From Chloroflexi bacterium CSP1-4 (GTDB lineage: Bacteria; Chloroflexota; Limnocylindria; Limnocylindrales; CSP1-4), in contig LDXM01000022.1 of the NCBI GenBank assembly GCA_001443375.1, positions 1 through 49,049 of the forward strand: 49,049 nt of DNA, in the 5' to 3' direction. Shown here one piece after another: positions 1-7,617 of this stretch; position 1 is the stretch's first letter, and every line of letters starts with the position of its first letter. The notes beneath the pieces were generated by a model, which saw nothing but the letters and a program-made list of their open reading frames with translations, was not told the origin of the DNA and searched no databases. The translations under genes were made by a program, and so were the position numbers.

Positions 1-393
1 CGGCCGGCTCGTTGGGGGTGCCGAAAGCGGACTCAACGATGCAAGTTCGACGGCGTAGACCGGCCGGAACGGCCGTGTGGTGACGCGGACGCTCTCCATC
101 CGATCGACACGATAGGAGCGGTGCTCCCGAGTGTCGGCCTTCAACGCATGAAGGAGCAAGTAACCGTCGCGGCCGCGGCGGAGCGAGTAGGGCTCGATCA
201 CGCGGATGCGGCGCTGGTACCCAAGCTCGATACAGAGCCGGTTCGCTGCCGCGAAGCGCACCGTTTCGAGCGACACCCCGGCTCCCCACGTCCAGACGGT
301 CGGAGGCGGCGCCCATCCGGGTTCCTCGTCGGCCTCGAAGGCGATAGCCGCAGGCTCTTCGGGCTGGGATCTGCCTTCAAGCCAATCGAACAA
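1..393 (-). CDS. WYL-like domain protein, C-terminal part (runs off window start)
   Basis: A minus-strand frame from a TTG at 393 is open to the window edge. It shows a WYL-type core: a segment reading RVIEPYSLRR, then GYLLLHALKAD, then RSYRVDRMESV, the usual pattern of an Arg/Pro strand, a hydrophobic strand and an RxxRLDRI-like end. WYL domains bind ligands or nucleic acid in transcriptional regulators. No helix-turn-helix is visible. The frame is also open upstream of the TTG as far as the EamA fragment's stop region, but it has no better start, so the true N-terminus may be lost. Low-complexity Ser/Pro sequence after the domain (LSAPPTSRP) suggests a linker to a further domain outside the window. 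The family call rests on motif memory only. Confidence 0.5.
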   Translation of the reverse strand, partial: MFDWLEGRSQPEEPAAIAFEADEEPGWAPPPTVWTWGAGVSLETVRFAAANRLCIELGYQRRIRVIEPYSLRRGRDGYLLLHALKADTREHRSYRVDRMESVRVTTRPFRPVYAVELASLSPLSAPPTSRP

Positions 394-481
394 CCCAGGC
401 AGTTCGCCCCAGAACTGCTGGTGGAACGCAGCCTGCCCGCGTTCGGCACGGCCCTCACGGAAGCGCGCTGACGGTCCGACC

Positions 482-911
482 TCAGGCCTCTGGCGCCGCC
501 TCGGCCTCGTCCTCGATCGACTGCGACGACGCGCCGGCCGCGGCGGCCTCCTCGCGAGCGCGCCGGACGCCCGCTTCGTGGCGGATGATCAGCGCCACGC
601 CGGTCACGATGACCGCCCCGCCCACGAGCATCGCCGGCGTGATCGACTCGCTGAGGATGACCGCCCCGAGGACGACGGCCACCACCGGGTTGACGTAGGC
701 GTACGTCGCCACGCGCGAGATCGGGGCGTGCTGGAGCAGCCAGGTGTAGGCGCTGAAGGCGGCCAGCGAGCCGAAGACGACGAGGTAGCCCAGCGCCAGC
801 AGAGCGTCCGGCGTCTCGACCCAGGTCGCCGGCGCGAACGGCTCGCCGCGGAGCGTGCCGGCGACGAGCATGAGTGCGCCGCCGGCGAGCATCTGGTATG
901 ACGTCGAGACG
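482..911 (-). pseudogene. Duplicated C-terminal fragment of EamA transporter
   Basis: This encodes the same last 142 residues as the intact EamA gene at 1400-2413, from VSTSYQMLAGG to the acidic tail ending AEAAPEA. The only base difference in this stretch (791 versus 1709) is synonymous. The first half of the transporter is missing and replaced by out-of-frame WYL-region sequence, so an open frame continues upstream to a start at 1234, but its N-terminal 100 or so residues are an antisense-frame shadow. With half its membrane segments the product is unlikely to work as a transporter, although one EamA repeat of about five helices is present. I call it a by-product of the tandem duplication. 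Confidence 0.8.
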
Positions 912-918
912 TCGCGGT

Positions 919-1311
919 CGGCCGGCTCGTTGGGGGTGCCGAAAGCGGACTCAACGATGCAAGTTCGACGGCGTAGACCGGCCGGAACGGCCGTGTGGTG
1001 ACGCGGACGCTCTCCATCCGATCGACACGATAGGAGCGGTGCTCCCGAGTGTCGGCCTTCAACGCATGAAGGAGCAAGTAACCGTCGCGGCCGCGGCGGA
1101 GCGAGTAGGGCTCGATCACGCGGATGCGGCGCTTGTACCCAAGCTCGATACAGAGCCGGTTCGCTGCCGCGAAGCGCACCGTTTCGAGCGACACCCCGGC
1201 TCCCCACGTCCAGACGGTCGGAGGCGGCGCCCATCCGGGTTCCTCGTCGGCCTCGAAGGCGATAGCCGCAGGCTCTTCGGGCTGGGATCTGCCTTCAAGC
1301 CAATCGAACAA
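919..1311 (-). pseudogene. Second copy of the WYL-like gene fragment, truncated by the duplication
   Basis: This is identical to 1-393 apart from one Q/K exchange (base 216 versus 1134); the other difference in this region (394 versus 1312) is a synonymous change just upstream of the TTG. After the SAPPTSRP linker the frame runs across the duplication junction into an out-of-frame reading of EamA and stops at 604. The natural C-terminus is therefore lost in this copy. It starts just downstream of the intact EamA gene (stop at 1400), with no clear ribosome site and only a TTG at 1311, so whether it is translated is doubtful. Confidence 0.6.
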
Positions 1312-1399
1312 TCCAGGCAGTTCGCCCCAGAACTGCTGGTGGAACGCAGCCTGCCCGCGTTCGGCACGGCCCTCACGGAAGCGCGCTGACGGTCCGACC

Positions 1400-2413
1400 T
1401 CAGGCCTCTGGCGCCGCCTCGGCCTCGTCCTCGATCGACTGCGACGACGCGCCGGCCGCGGCGGCCTCCTCGCGAGCGCGCCGGACGCCCGCTTCGTGGC
1501 GGATGATCAGCGCCACGCCGGTCACGATGACCGCCCCGCCCACGAGCATCGCCGGCGTGATCGACTCGCTGAGGATGACCGCCCCGAGGACGACGGCCAC
1601 CACCGGGTTGACGTAGGCGTACGTCGCCACGCGCGAGATCGGGGCGTGCTGGAGCAGCCAGGTGTAGGCGCTGAAGGCGGCCAGCGAGCCGAAGACGACG
1701 AGGTAGCCGAGCGCCAGCAGAGCGTCCGGCGTCTCGACCCAGGTCGCCGGCGCGAACGGCTCGCCGCGGAGCGTGCCGGCGACGAGCATGAGTGCGCCGC
1801 CGGCGAGCATCTGGTATGACGTCGAGACGAACGGGTCGGCCGGCAGCGGCAGGCGCGAGGAGACGAACGAGCCGGTCGCCCAGCAGATGCTGGCGATGAT
1901 CAGCATCCCGAGGCCAAGGGCTTCAACGTTGCCCGACAGCCCCGCCGGCACCACCAGCGCACCGACGCCGACGAAGCCGACGGCGACCCCGAGCAGCGTG
2001 CCGCGCGCCACGCGGTCTCCCGTGATCGTGCGCAGGACCACGACCCAGATCGGCGTCGAGGCGATGATCAGCGCCGTCAGCGCCGAGGGCACCGTCTGCT
2101 CGGCGAGCACGACCAACCCGTTGCCCCCGAGCAGGAGCAGCGCCCCCACGAGGGCGACCGAAGCGAGGCGCCGTCGCTCGACGCGCAGTCGTCCCGGCCC
2201 GGAGCGGATGGCCACGGCGACGGCGACGACCGAGCCCGCGAGGAGGAAGCGAAGCCCGGCGCTGAGAAGCGGCGGCAGGTCGGCCACGACGATCCGTATG
2301 GCCAGGTAGGTCGAGCCCCAGACCACGTAGACGACGAGCAGCGCCAGCCAGACGCGCAGCTCCTCGGCGCGATGGTCGGCCGGGGTCCGCGGGCTCGTGG
2401 GGGGGGCGCTCAC
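1400..2413 (-). CDS. EamA/DMT-family transporter, last gene of the nucleoside operon
   Basis: A 337-residue integral membrane protein with about ten hydrophobic segments in two EamA repeats. The first begins with the family signature VYVVWGSTYLAIR near residue 25, and the second contains the SRVATYAYVNPVVAVVLG segment typical of repeat two. A charged tail rich in Ala, Arg and Glu follows. DMT transporters move small metabolites such as amino acids, purines or nucleosides across the cytoplasmic membrane; the substrate cannot be read from sequence. A longer reading frame reaches 2584 but lies inside the upstream gene. I chose the GTG at 2413 because it overlaps the nucleoside hydrolase stop in a GTGA, matching the couplings in the rest of the operon. 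Its position suggests export or exchange of bases or nucleosides. Confidence 0.88.
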   Translation of the reverse strand: MSAPPTSPRTPADHRAEELRVWLALLVVYVVWGSTYLAIRIVVADLPPLLSAGLRFLLAGSVVAVAVAIRSGPGRLRVERRRLASVALVGALLLLGGNGLVVLAEQTVPSALTALIIASTPIWVVVLRTITGDRVARGTLLGVAVGFVGVGALVVPAGLSGNVEALGLGMLIIASICWATGSFVSSRLPLPADPFVSTSYQMLAGGALMLVAGTLRGEPFAPATWVETPDALLALGYLVVFGSLAAFSAYTWLLQHAPISRVATYAYVNPVVAVVLGAVILSESITPAMLVGGAVIVTGVALIIRHEAGVRRAREEAAAAGASSQSIEDEAEAAPEA

Positions 2414-3384
2414 GGGAAGGCTGCCAGGGCGTCGCGCACGAGGCCGAGGAAGCGCTCGCGGTCGATGCTCACACCGACATCCACGTTCGGCGGCCGCCCG
2501 AGGAGTCCCCGGATGTCGACCACTGTCCGCCCGCGTGTCAGCTCGCTCGTCGTCTCCACGTCCACGCGATACGGCTCGGTGCACACGAGGCCCAGGTCCA
2601 GGACGTGGGCGACGGCCACGGCGTCGTGGATGGGCGACCCGTCCCAGCCGTAGCGGTCGCGGTGGAAGCGGGCGAAGAAGCGGAAGAGGTCGGCGAAGAC
2701 GCGGCCGGTGCGGGTCCCCAGCGTCGCCCAGGCGTCGGACTCGGCCACCGTGACGCGCGCCTGGTGAGTCACGTCGAGGCCCATCATGGCCACCGGTAGC
2801 CCGCAGTCGAAGACCTCGGCCGCGGCCTCGGGATCGACCCAGATGTTGAACTCCGCTGAGGCGGTGGCGTTGCCCTCCCCCATCGAGCCGCCCATGAGGC
2901 AGATGCGCGCGATGCGCGGCCGCAGCTCCGGATGCGCGCGCAGGAGCAATGCGACGTTCGTGAGGGGCCCGGTGGGGACGAGCGTCACCGGGGTCGGGCT
3001 CTCGCCGATGAGGCGGGCCATGAGCGCGACCGCCCCCTCGGAGACGGGCGCGGCGGCCGGCTCGGGCAGGTCGGCGCCGTCGAGGCCGCTCTCGCCGTGC
3101 ACCCAGTCCGCGACGCGCAGCGGCCGCACCAGCGGACCCGGAGCGCCCATGGCCACCGGCACGTCCGTCCGGCCGGCGAGCGTCAGCACCGCGAGGGCGT
3201 TGCGAGTCGTGCGCCGCAGGTCGGCATTGCCGCCCACGGTCGTGACCGCCAGGAGGCGCACCTCCGGCCGCACCAGCGCAAGGAGCATCGCCAGGGCATC
3301 GTCGTGGCCCGGGTCGCAGTCGAGGATGATCGGCCGCGGCGCCGGCCCCTTGGGCGCGGCGGGAGTCGTGACCGACCCGCTCAC
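2410..3384 (-). CDS. Inosine/uridine-preferring nucleoside hydrolase family protein
   Basis: A 324-residue protein hydrolysing the N-glycosidic bond of ribonucleosides to ribose and free base. The hallmark Ca2+-binding Asp cluster DCDPGHDDALA is at residues 22-32. The central GGSMGEGNATASAEFNIWVD segment carries the substrate-binding Asn and Glu residues, and SPIHDAVAVAHVL near residue 242 carries the conserved His-Asp pair. Length and motif order are normal for the IUNH family, and no signal peptide is visible, so it acts in the cytoplasm. It overlaps the second permease upstream by ATGA and the EamA gene downstream by GTGA. Context supports breakdown of nucleosides imported by the adjacent ABC transporter. 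Base preference is not predictable. Confidence 0.95.
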   Translation of the reverse strand: MSGSVTTPAAPKGPAPRPIILDCDPGHDDALAMLLALVRPEVRLLAVTTVGGNADLRRTTRNALAVLTLAGRTDVPVAMGAPGPLVRPLRVADWVHGESGLDGADLPEPAAAPVSEGAVALMARLIGESPTPVTLVPTGPLTNVALLLRAHPELRPRIARICLMGGSMGEGNATASAEFNIWVDPEAAAEVFDCGLPVAMMGLDVTHQARVTVAESDAWATLGTRTGRVFADLFRFFARFHRDRYGWDGSPIHDAVAVAHVLDLGLVCTEPYRVDVETTSELTRGRTVVDIRGLLGRPPNVDVGVSIDRERFLGLVRDALAAFP

Positions 3385-4658
3385 TCTTTCTCGTAGGGCC
3401 GGCCGTCAGCAGCCGGCGCGCGAACGCGACCCACCAGCCCTGCGACGACGACGATGGTCACGAGGTACGGGACCATCAGCAGGAACTCCGACGGGAGCGC
3501 GATGTTGAGGATCGAGAGCCGGGCCTGCACCGCGTCAGCGAAGCCGAAGACGAGGCTGGCGAGAAACGCCCCGACCGGGGTCCAGGCGCCGAAGATCATG
3601 GCCGCGAGCCCGATGAACCCGCGACCCGCGGTCATGTCCTGCACGAAGCTGCCCGTAGAACCCAGGGTGAAATACGCCCCGCCAACGCCGGCCACGATCC
3701 CGCCCAGGATGACGTTCCGGTACCGGGTACCCAGCACGTTGATGCCGACCGTGTCGGCGGCGCGCGGGTGCTCACCGACGGCTCGGACTCGGAGGCCCCA
3801 GCGCGTGTAGAACAGCCCGTAGTGGATCAGCCCGATCAGGACGAACAGCGCGTACAGGAAGATGTTCCCACTGAAGAACATGGGGCCGATGATCGGGATC
3901 TCGGACAGCACGGGGATCGGGATCTGGGGGAAGCGCTGGGGCTCGTTCAGTTCGCGGTGTAGCTGAAGGACGCGGGTCGACACGAACCCCGTGATCCCCG
4001 CTGCGAAGATGTTGATGACCGTACCGGCGATGATCTGGTCCATCCGATAGCGGATCGCGAGCACGGCGAGGAGTGTGCCAAGAGCGGCGCCGACGAAACC
4101 TGCCGCGACCAGCCCCACGATGTTGTTGCCGGTCGCGCTGCCCACCACCGCGCCCGTGAAGGCGCCCGTGAGGAGCATGCCCTCGATCGCGATGTTGACG
4201 ACGCCCGCCCGTTCGCAGAGAAGCCCCGAGAGCGCGCCGAACGTGATCGGCAGCGCTTTGACCACCGTGAGTTGAAGGATCCCGATCAGGCTCATCGACT
4301 TGCCCACGGCGGCCCACGTCAGGAAGCCGAACACGAAGACGGCGACCGCGATCCCGAGCACGACTGCCCATCGCGTCCCGAAGCCCCTGACCAGCTGGAT
4401 GGCGCCGAGGAACCCACACAGTGCCGCGACGGCGTACAGCGTGACCACGGAGGGCACGACCAGGTTCGGGATGTCGAGTCCCGTCTTGGATCCGGCCGGC
4501 TTGAGAGCGAAGGTGCTCGTGGCCTCCGGCGCGATGCCCGAGGTCAGCACGAATGCGGCGATCGCGGCCAGGAGCAGGTAGAAGATCCCGATGATCCGCT
4601 GGCGGCGCACGGCCCCTCGGTCGACGATCGCGCCGGGCGCCGCCACTGCCGCGGTCAT
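3381..4658 (-). CDS. ABC transporter permease, BmpD/NupQ type (second permease)
   Basis: A 425-residue polytopic membrane protein. It has an N-terminal helix near residues 20-40, a block near 90-170, and the family landmark LLCERAGVVNIAIEGMLLTG, followed by five or more further helices ending in VVVAGLVGRVRAP. This landmark marks the permeases that pair with BMP-type nucleoside receptors. A much longer open frame continues upstream to 5510 but is only a shadow of the first permease. The ATG at 4658 is chosen because it overlaps that permease's stop in an ATGA. It forms the membrane channel with the first permease, driven by the ATPase at 5947-7509. Confidence 0.93.
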   Translation of the reverse strand: MTAAVAAPGAIVDRGAVRRQRIIGIFYLLLAAIAAFVLTSGIAPEATSTFALKPAGSKTGLDIPNLVVPSVVTLYAVAALCGFLGAIQLVRGFGTRWAVVLGIAVAVFVFGFLTWAAVGKSMSLIGILQLTVVKALPITFGALSGLLCERAGVVNIAIEGMLLTGAFTGAVVGSATGNNIVGLVAAGFVGAALGTLLAVLAIRYRMDQIIAGTVINIFAAGITGFVSTRVLQLHRELNEPQRFPQIPIPVLSEIPIIGPMFFSGNIFLYALFVLIGLIHYGLFYTRWGLRVRAVGEHPRAADTVGINVLGTRYRNVILGGIVAGVGGAYFTLGSTGSFVQDMTAGRGFIGLAAMIFGAWTPVGAFLASLVFGFADAVQARLSILNIALPSEFLLMVPYLVTIVVVAGLVGRVRAPAADGRPYEKE

Positions 4659-5950
4659 GAACCCCACCCCTTGCTGAACACCTCGGTCCCGGTCGCCTCG
4701 GGGACCCGGATCCGGTAGATCCCGCGCACCAGGGCTGGGGCGGCGACGAACATGATCACCAGGGCCTGGACCACGACCACGAGGTCGATCGGGATCCCGG
4801 TCGCCGATTGCATCGGCGTGGCCCCGGCGCGGAGCGCGCCGAACAGGAGTGCGGCGAAGATGATGCCCCTCGGCCGGGCTCTGGCCATGAGTGCGATGGC
4901 GATCCCATCGAACCCGAGGCCGGCGGAGACCCCGGACGTCAACGACCTTGTGATGCCGAGCACGATGCCTGTTCCGGCGAGCCCAGCCAATCCGCCGCTG
5001 ATCATCATCGCGAGGATCGTCGACCCGGCGATGCTCATGCCGGCGTATCGCGCCGCCGAGGGATTGAAACCCACCGCTCGGAACTCGAAGCCCTTGGTCG
5101 AGCGGAACAGGAGCCACGACACGGCGAACACCGCCGCCAGCCCCAGGAAGAAACCCCAGTTGGCGCGCAGCCCCTCGATGAGCGGCGGGTACCAGGACGA
5201 CGCCTCGGTCACCTTCGAGATCGGGTCGCTGCGGCCTTCGCGCTGATAGCCCGGGAGCTTGAGGATGAACTCGACGAACCGGTAGGCCGTGTAGTTGAGC
5301 ATGATCGTGACGATGACTTCGTGCGCCCCGGTCTTCGCCTTCAGGATCCCCGGGACGAAGCCCCAGATCGCTCCGCCGGCGAAGCCGGCAGCCACCGCGA
5401 GCGGCAGGTGGATGAACCACGGCAGGCCCGTCACCGCGAACCCGACGAACGTCGCCGCGACGGCTCCCACATAGAGCTGGCCCTCGGCCCCGATGTTGAA
5501 CAGGCCGCACTGGAAACCGAGGGCGACCGCCAGGCCGGTGAAGATCAACGGCGTCGCCGCGAGCAGCGTCTCGCTGATCGGGTTGAACGCCGAGATGATC
5601 TGGTCGGAGTCGCCCGATGCGAACGCCTCCACGTATGCGCCAGGACTGCCGAGCGCGCCGCTGATGAGCGCTCCGTAGGCGCTCCAGACGCTGCCCAGCG
5701 CATCGCCGAGCGCACCACCGGGATCCGCGCTGAGACGCTCGAAGAAGGTGAGGTCTGAGAGGACGATGATGATCGCCCCGATGACGAGCGCGCTGAGCAC
5801 GGCGAGCACGGGCACGAGGAGGCCGCGGACGGCCGTGGCGAGCCTCGACGGGGGGGCCGCGGCCGCCGGCGGCGGCGGCTCACCCGCGGACCCAGCCCCG
5901 GTGGGCAGGTCCGCCTCGATGACGGGATCCACGTGCTGCTCGTCCGTCAC
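4655..5950 (-). CDS. ABC transporter permease, NupP type (first permease)
   Basis: A 431-residue permease. A Pro/Ala-rich cytoplasmic stretch of about 35 residues precedes the first helix, which is longer than usual for this family. The diagnostic segments GFQCGLFNIGAEGQLYVGA and KTGAHEVIVTIMLNYTAYRF are present; both are hallmarks of the first permease in BMP-linked nucleoside or simple-sugar ABC systems. About ten hydrophobic segments are visible. The start ATG overlaps the ATPase stop (ATGA), and its stop overlaps the second permease's start. It acts in the cytoplasmic membrane as a heterodimer with that protein. Confidence 0.93.
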   Translation of the reverse strand: MTDEQHVDPVIEADLPTGAGSAGEPPPPAAAAPPSRLATAVRGLLVPVLAVLSALVIGAIIIVLSDLTFFERLSADPGGALGDALGSVWSAYGALISGALGSPGAYVEAFASGDSDQIISAFNPISETLLAATPLIFTGLAVALGFQCGLFNIGAEGQLYVGAVAATFVGFAVTGLPWFIHLPLAVAAGFAGGAIWGFVPGILKAKTGAHEVIVTIMLNYTAYRFVEFILKLPGYQREGRSDPISKVTEASSWYPPLIEGLRANWGFFLGLAAVFAVSWLLFRSTKGFEFRAVGFNPSAARYAGMSIAGSTILAMMISGGLAGLAGTGIVLGITRSLTSGVSAGLGFDGIAIALMARARPRGIIFAALLFGALRAGATPMQSATGIPIDLVVVVQALVIMFVAAPALVRGIYRIRVPEATGTEVFSKGWGS

Positions 5951-7509
5951 GTGCCGGGGTCCCCAGGCGCCGCGGGCGACACGCTTGCTGCTGCCGCGCT
6001 CTCCAGGGGCAGCGAGCCCCCCATCAGCATCCCGAGCAACTGTGGCGTCGCCCGCTCCGGCTCGACGATATCGACGATCCGACCCTGGTACATGACGGCG
6101 ATCCGATCCGCCAGTGCGAGCACCTCGTCGAGCTCCGTCGAGACGATCAGGATGGCGGCACCCTCGTCGCGCTTCGCGACGATGCGACGATGGATGTACT
6201 CGACCGAGCCCACATCGAGCCCGCGCGTGGGCTGCGCCGCGACCAGCAGGCGTACGGGCCGGGAGAACTCCCGCGCGACGATCACCTTCTGCTGGTTGCC
6301 ACCGGACAGATCGCCGATGTCAACGAACATGGACGGCGTCCGGATGTCGAAATTCGCCACCAGCTCCGTGGCCGACCGTTCGATGGCCTCGCGGTCGAGC
6401 CGGATGCCACGGGAGAACGGGGCTCGGTAGTAGGTGTTGAGCACGAGGTTGTCGACGATCGTGAAACCCGGCACGCAGCCGTCCTCGAGGCGATCCTCGG
6501 GCACGTGGGCGACGCCCGCCTCGAAGATCGGTCGCGGCTCTGGGCGAACCGTGGCGCCGCCGATCCGGATCGTCCCGGCGACCGGATGCCGGAGACCGGT
6601 GATGGCGTCGACCAGCTCCGTCTGGCCGTTGCCCTGGACCCCGGCGATGACCACGATCTCACCGGCACGCACTTGAAGATCCAACCCGTCGACCGCCACA
6701 TGGCCACGGTCGTCCCTGACGACGAGTCCGTGGACCTCGAGCACCGGGGCCCCCGGGTGCGCGGGCGTCTTCTCCACGACGAGCTCCACGGGCCGGCCGA
6801 CCATCATCGACGCCAGGCTTTCCCGGGTCGCCTCGGCCGGCGTGGTCGACCCGACGACACGACCCCGCCGCAGGACGGTGATGCGGTCCGCGATCTCGAG
6901 GACCTCGTTGAGCTTGTGGGTGATGAAGACGATCGAGGTGCCGCCGGCTTTCAGCGACCGCATGATCTCGAACAGCTCCTCGTCTTCCTGGGGCGTGAGG
7001 ACGGCGGTCGGCTCATCCAGGACGAGGAGGTCGGATCGGCGGTAGAGCGTCTTGATGATCTCGACCCGCTGGCGAACGCCGACGGGAAGGTCCTCGACCG
7101 TGGCATCCGGGTCGATCTTGAGGTTGTGGCGCTCCGAGATCTCGATGATCCGCTTGCGTGCCGTTGGGCGGTCGAGCTGCCCGAGCGGCCCGCGCACGGA
7201 CTCGACGCCGAGCATCACGTTCTCGGTCACCGTGAAGACCGGCACGAGCATGAAATGCTGGTGGACCATGCCGATGCCGGCCGCGATCGCCTGGCCCGGA
7301 TCGTGGAACATGACCACCCGGTCGTCGATCCGGATCTCGCCCTCGTCCGGCTGGTAGAGGCCGTACAGGACGTTCATCAGGGTCGTCTTGCCGGCCCCGT
7401 TCTCCCCGAGCAGGGCATGGATCTCGCCCGGCTCCACGACCAGGTCCACGTCCTGGTTCGCGATGACGCCGGGGAATCGTTTGGTGATACCTCGGAGTTC
7501 CAGCCTCAC
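5947..7509 (-). CDS. Nucleoside-type ABC transporter ATPase with two nucleotide-binding domains
   Basis: A 520-residue fused ATPase. The first half (about 1-250) has Walker A GENGAGKTT, a signature-like LPVGVRQRVEI and Walker B LLVLDEPT. The second half (about 260-500) has a degenerate Walker A, GVQGNGQTE, with intact LSGGNQQKV signature and a Walker B reading LLVAAQPTRGLD, without the catalytic Glu. That asymmetry is normal for the sugar/nucleoside ATPases of this class: one composite site is catalytically weak. The preceding lipoprotein gene is separated by about 108 bp that contain a strong hairpin, so the ATPase may be made at lower level than the receptor. Downstream coupling to the first permease is by ATGA. 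It energises uptake at the inner face of the membrane. Confidence 0.95.
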   Translation of the reverse strand: MRLELRGITKRFPGVIANQDVDLVVEPGEIHALLGENGAGKTTLMNVLYGLYQPDEGEIRIDDRVVMFHDPGQAIAAGIGMVHQHFMLVPVFTVTENVMLGVESVRGPLGQLDRPTARKRIIEISERHNLKIDPDATVEDLPVGVRQRVEIIKTLYRRSDLLVLDEPTAVLTPQEDEELFEIMRSLKAGGTSIVFITHKLNEVLEIADRITVLRRGRVVGSTTPAEATRESLASMMVGRPVELVVEKTPAHPGAPVLEVHGLVVRDDRGHVAVDGLDLQVRAGEIVVIAGVQGNGQTELVDAITGLRHPVAGTIRIGGATVRPEPRPIFEAGVAHVPEDRLEDGCVPGFTIVDNLVLNTYYRAPFSRGIRLDREAIERSATELVANFDIRTPSMFVDIGDLSGGNQQKVIVAREFSRPVRLLVAAQPTRGLDVGSVEYIHRRIVAKRDEGAAILIVSTELDEVLALADRIAVMYQGRIVDIVEPERATPQLLGMLMGGSLPLESAAAASVSPAAPGDPGT

Positions 7510-7556
7510 GGTCGGTCAATCCTCGCGGCGGATCGAGGTCGTGCTGGATACGTCAC

Positions 7557-7587
7557 GGTCGGCGGTGCGGGATCCGCACCGCCGACC
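7557..7587 (-). terminator. Perfect 14-bp hairpin between receptor gene and ABC ATPase gene
   Basis: Bases 7557-7570 and 7574-7587 are perfect reverse complements around a three-base loop. No T-run follows on the minus strand. It lies 30 bp after the lipoprotein stop and 48 bp before the ATPase start. Such hairpins commonly act as partial terminators or 3' stabilisers that let a binding protein be made in excess over its transporter. Confidence 0.7.
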
Positions 7588-7617
7588 GCTGGTTTCGCGT
7601 GGAGAGCGAACCTCTCG

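Larger units (their letters stand above)
1..1829. repeat. Direct tandem duplication, period 918 bp
   Basis: Bases 1-911 recur at 919-1829 with only three differences: 216 g / 1134 t, 394 c / 1312 t, 791 c / 1709 g. The unit holds the C-terminal part of a WYL-like gene followed, on the minus strand, by the C-terminal part of an EamA transporter gene. The right copy runs into the intact EamA gene. In the left copy the EamA part stops at about 911 and joins WYL-like sequence at 912-919. The ancestral EamA sequence near 1835 and the junction near 914 share GGTCGGCCGGC, so microhomology could have seeded the event. Two of the three differences are synonymous in the relevant frame and one changes Q to K. 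The left edge of the repeat may lie outside the window. Confidence 0.95.

Noticed and set aside
482..1234. Open frame of 250 codons joining WYL-region sequence to the EamA C-terminus
   Set aside because: The N-terminal 100 codons are an antisense-frame reading of the WYL-like region; the frame exists only because of the duplication junction.
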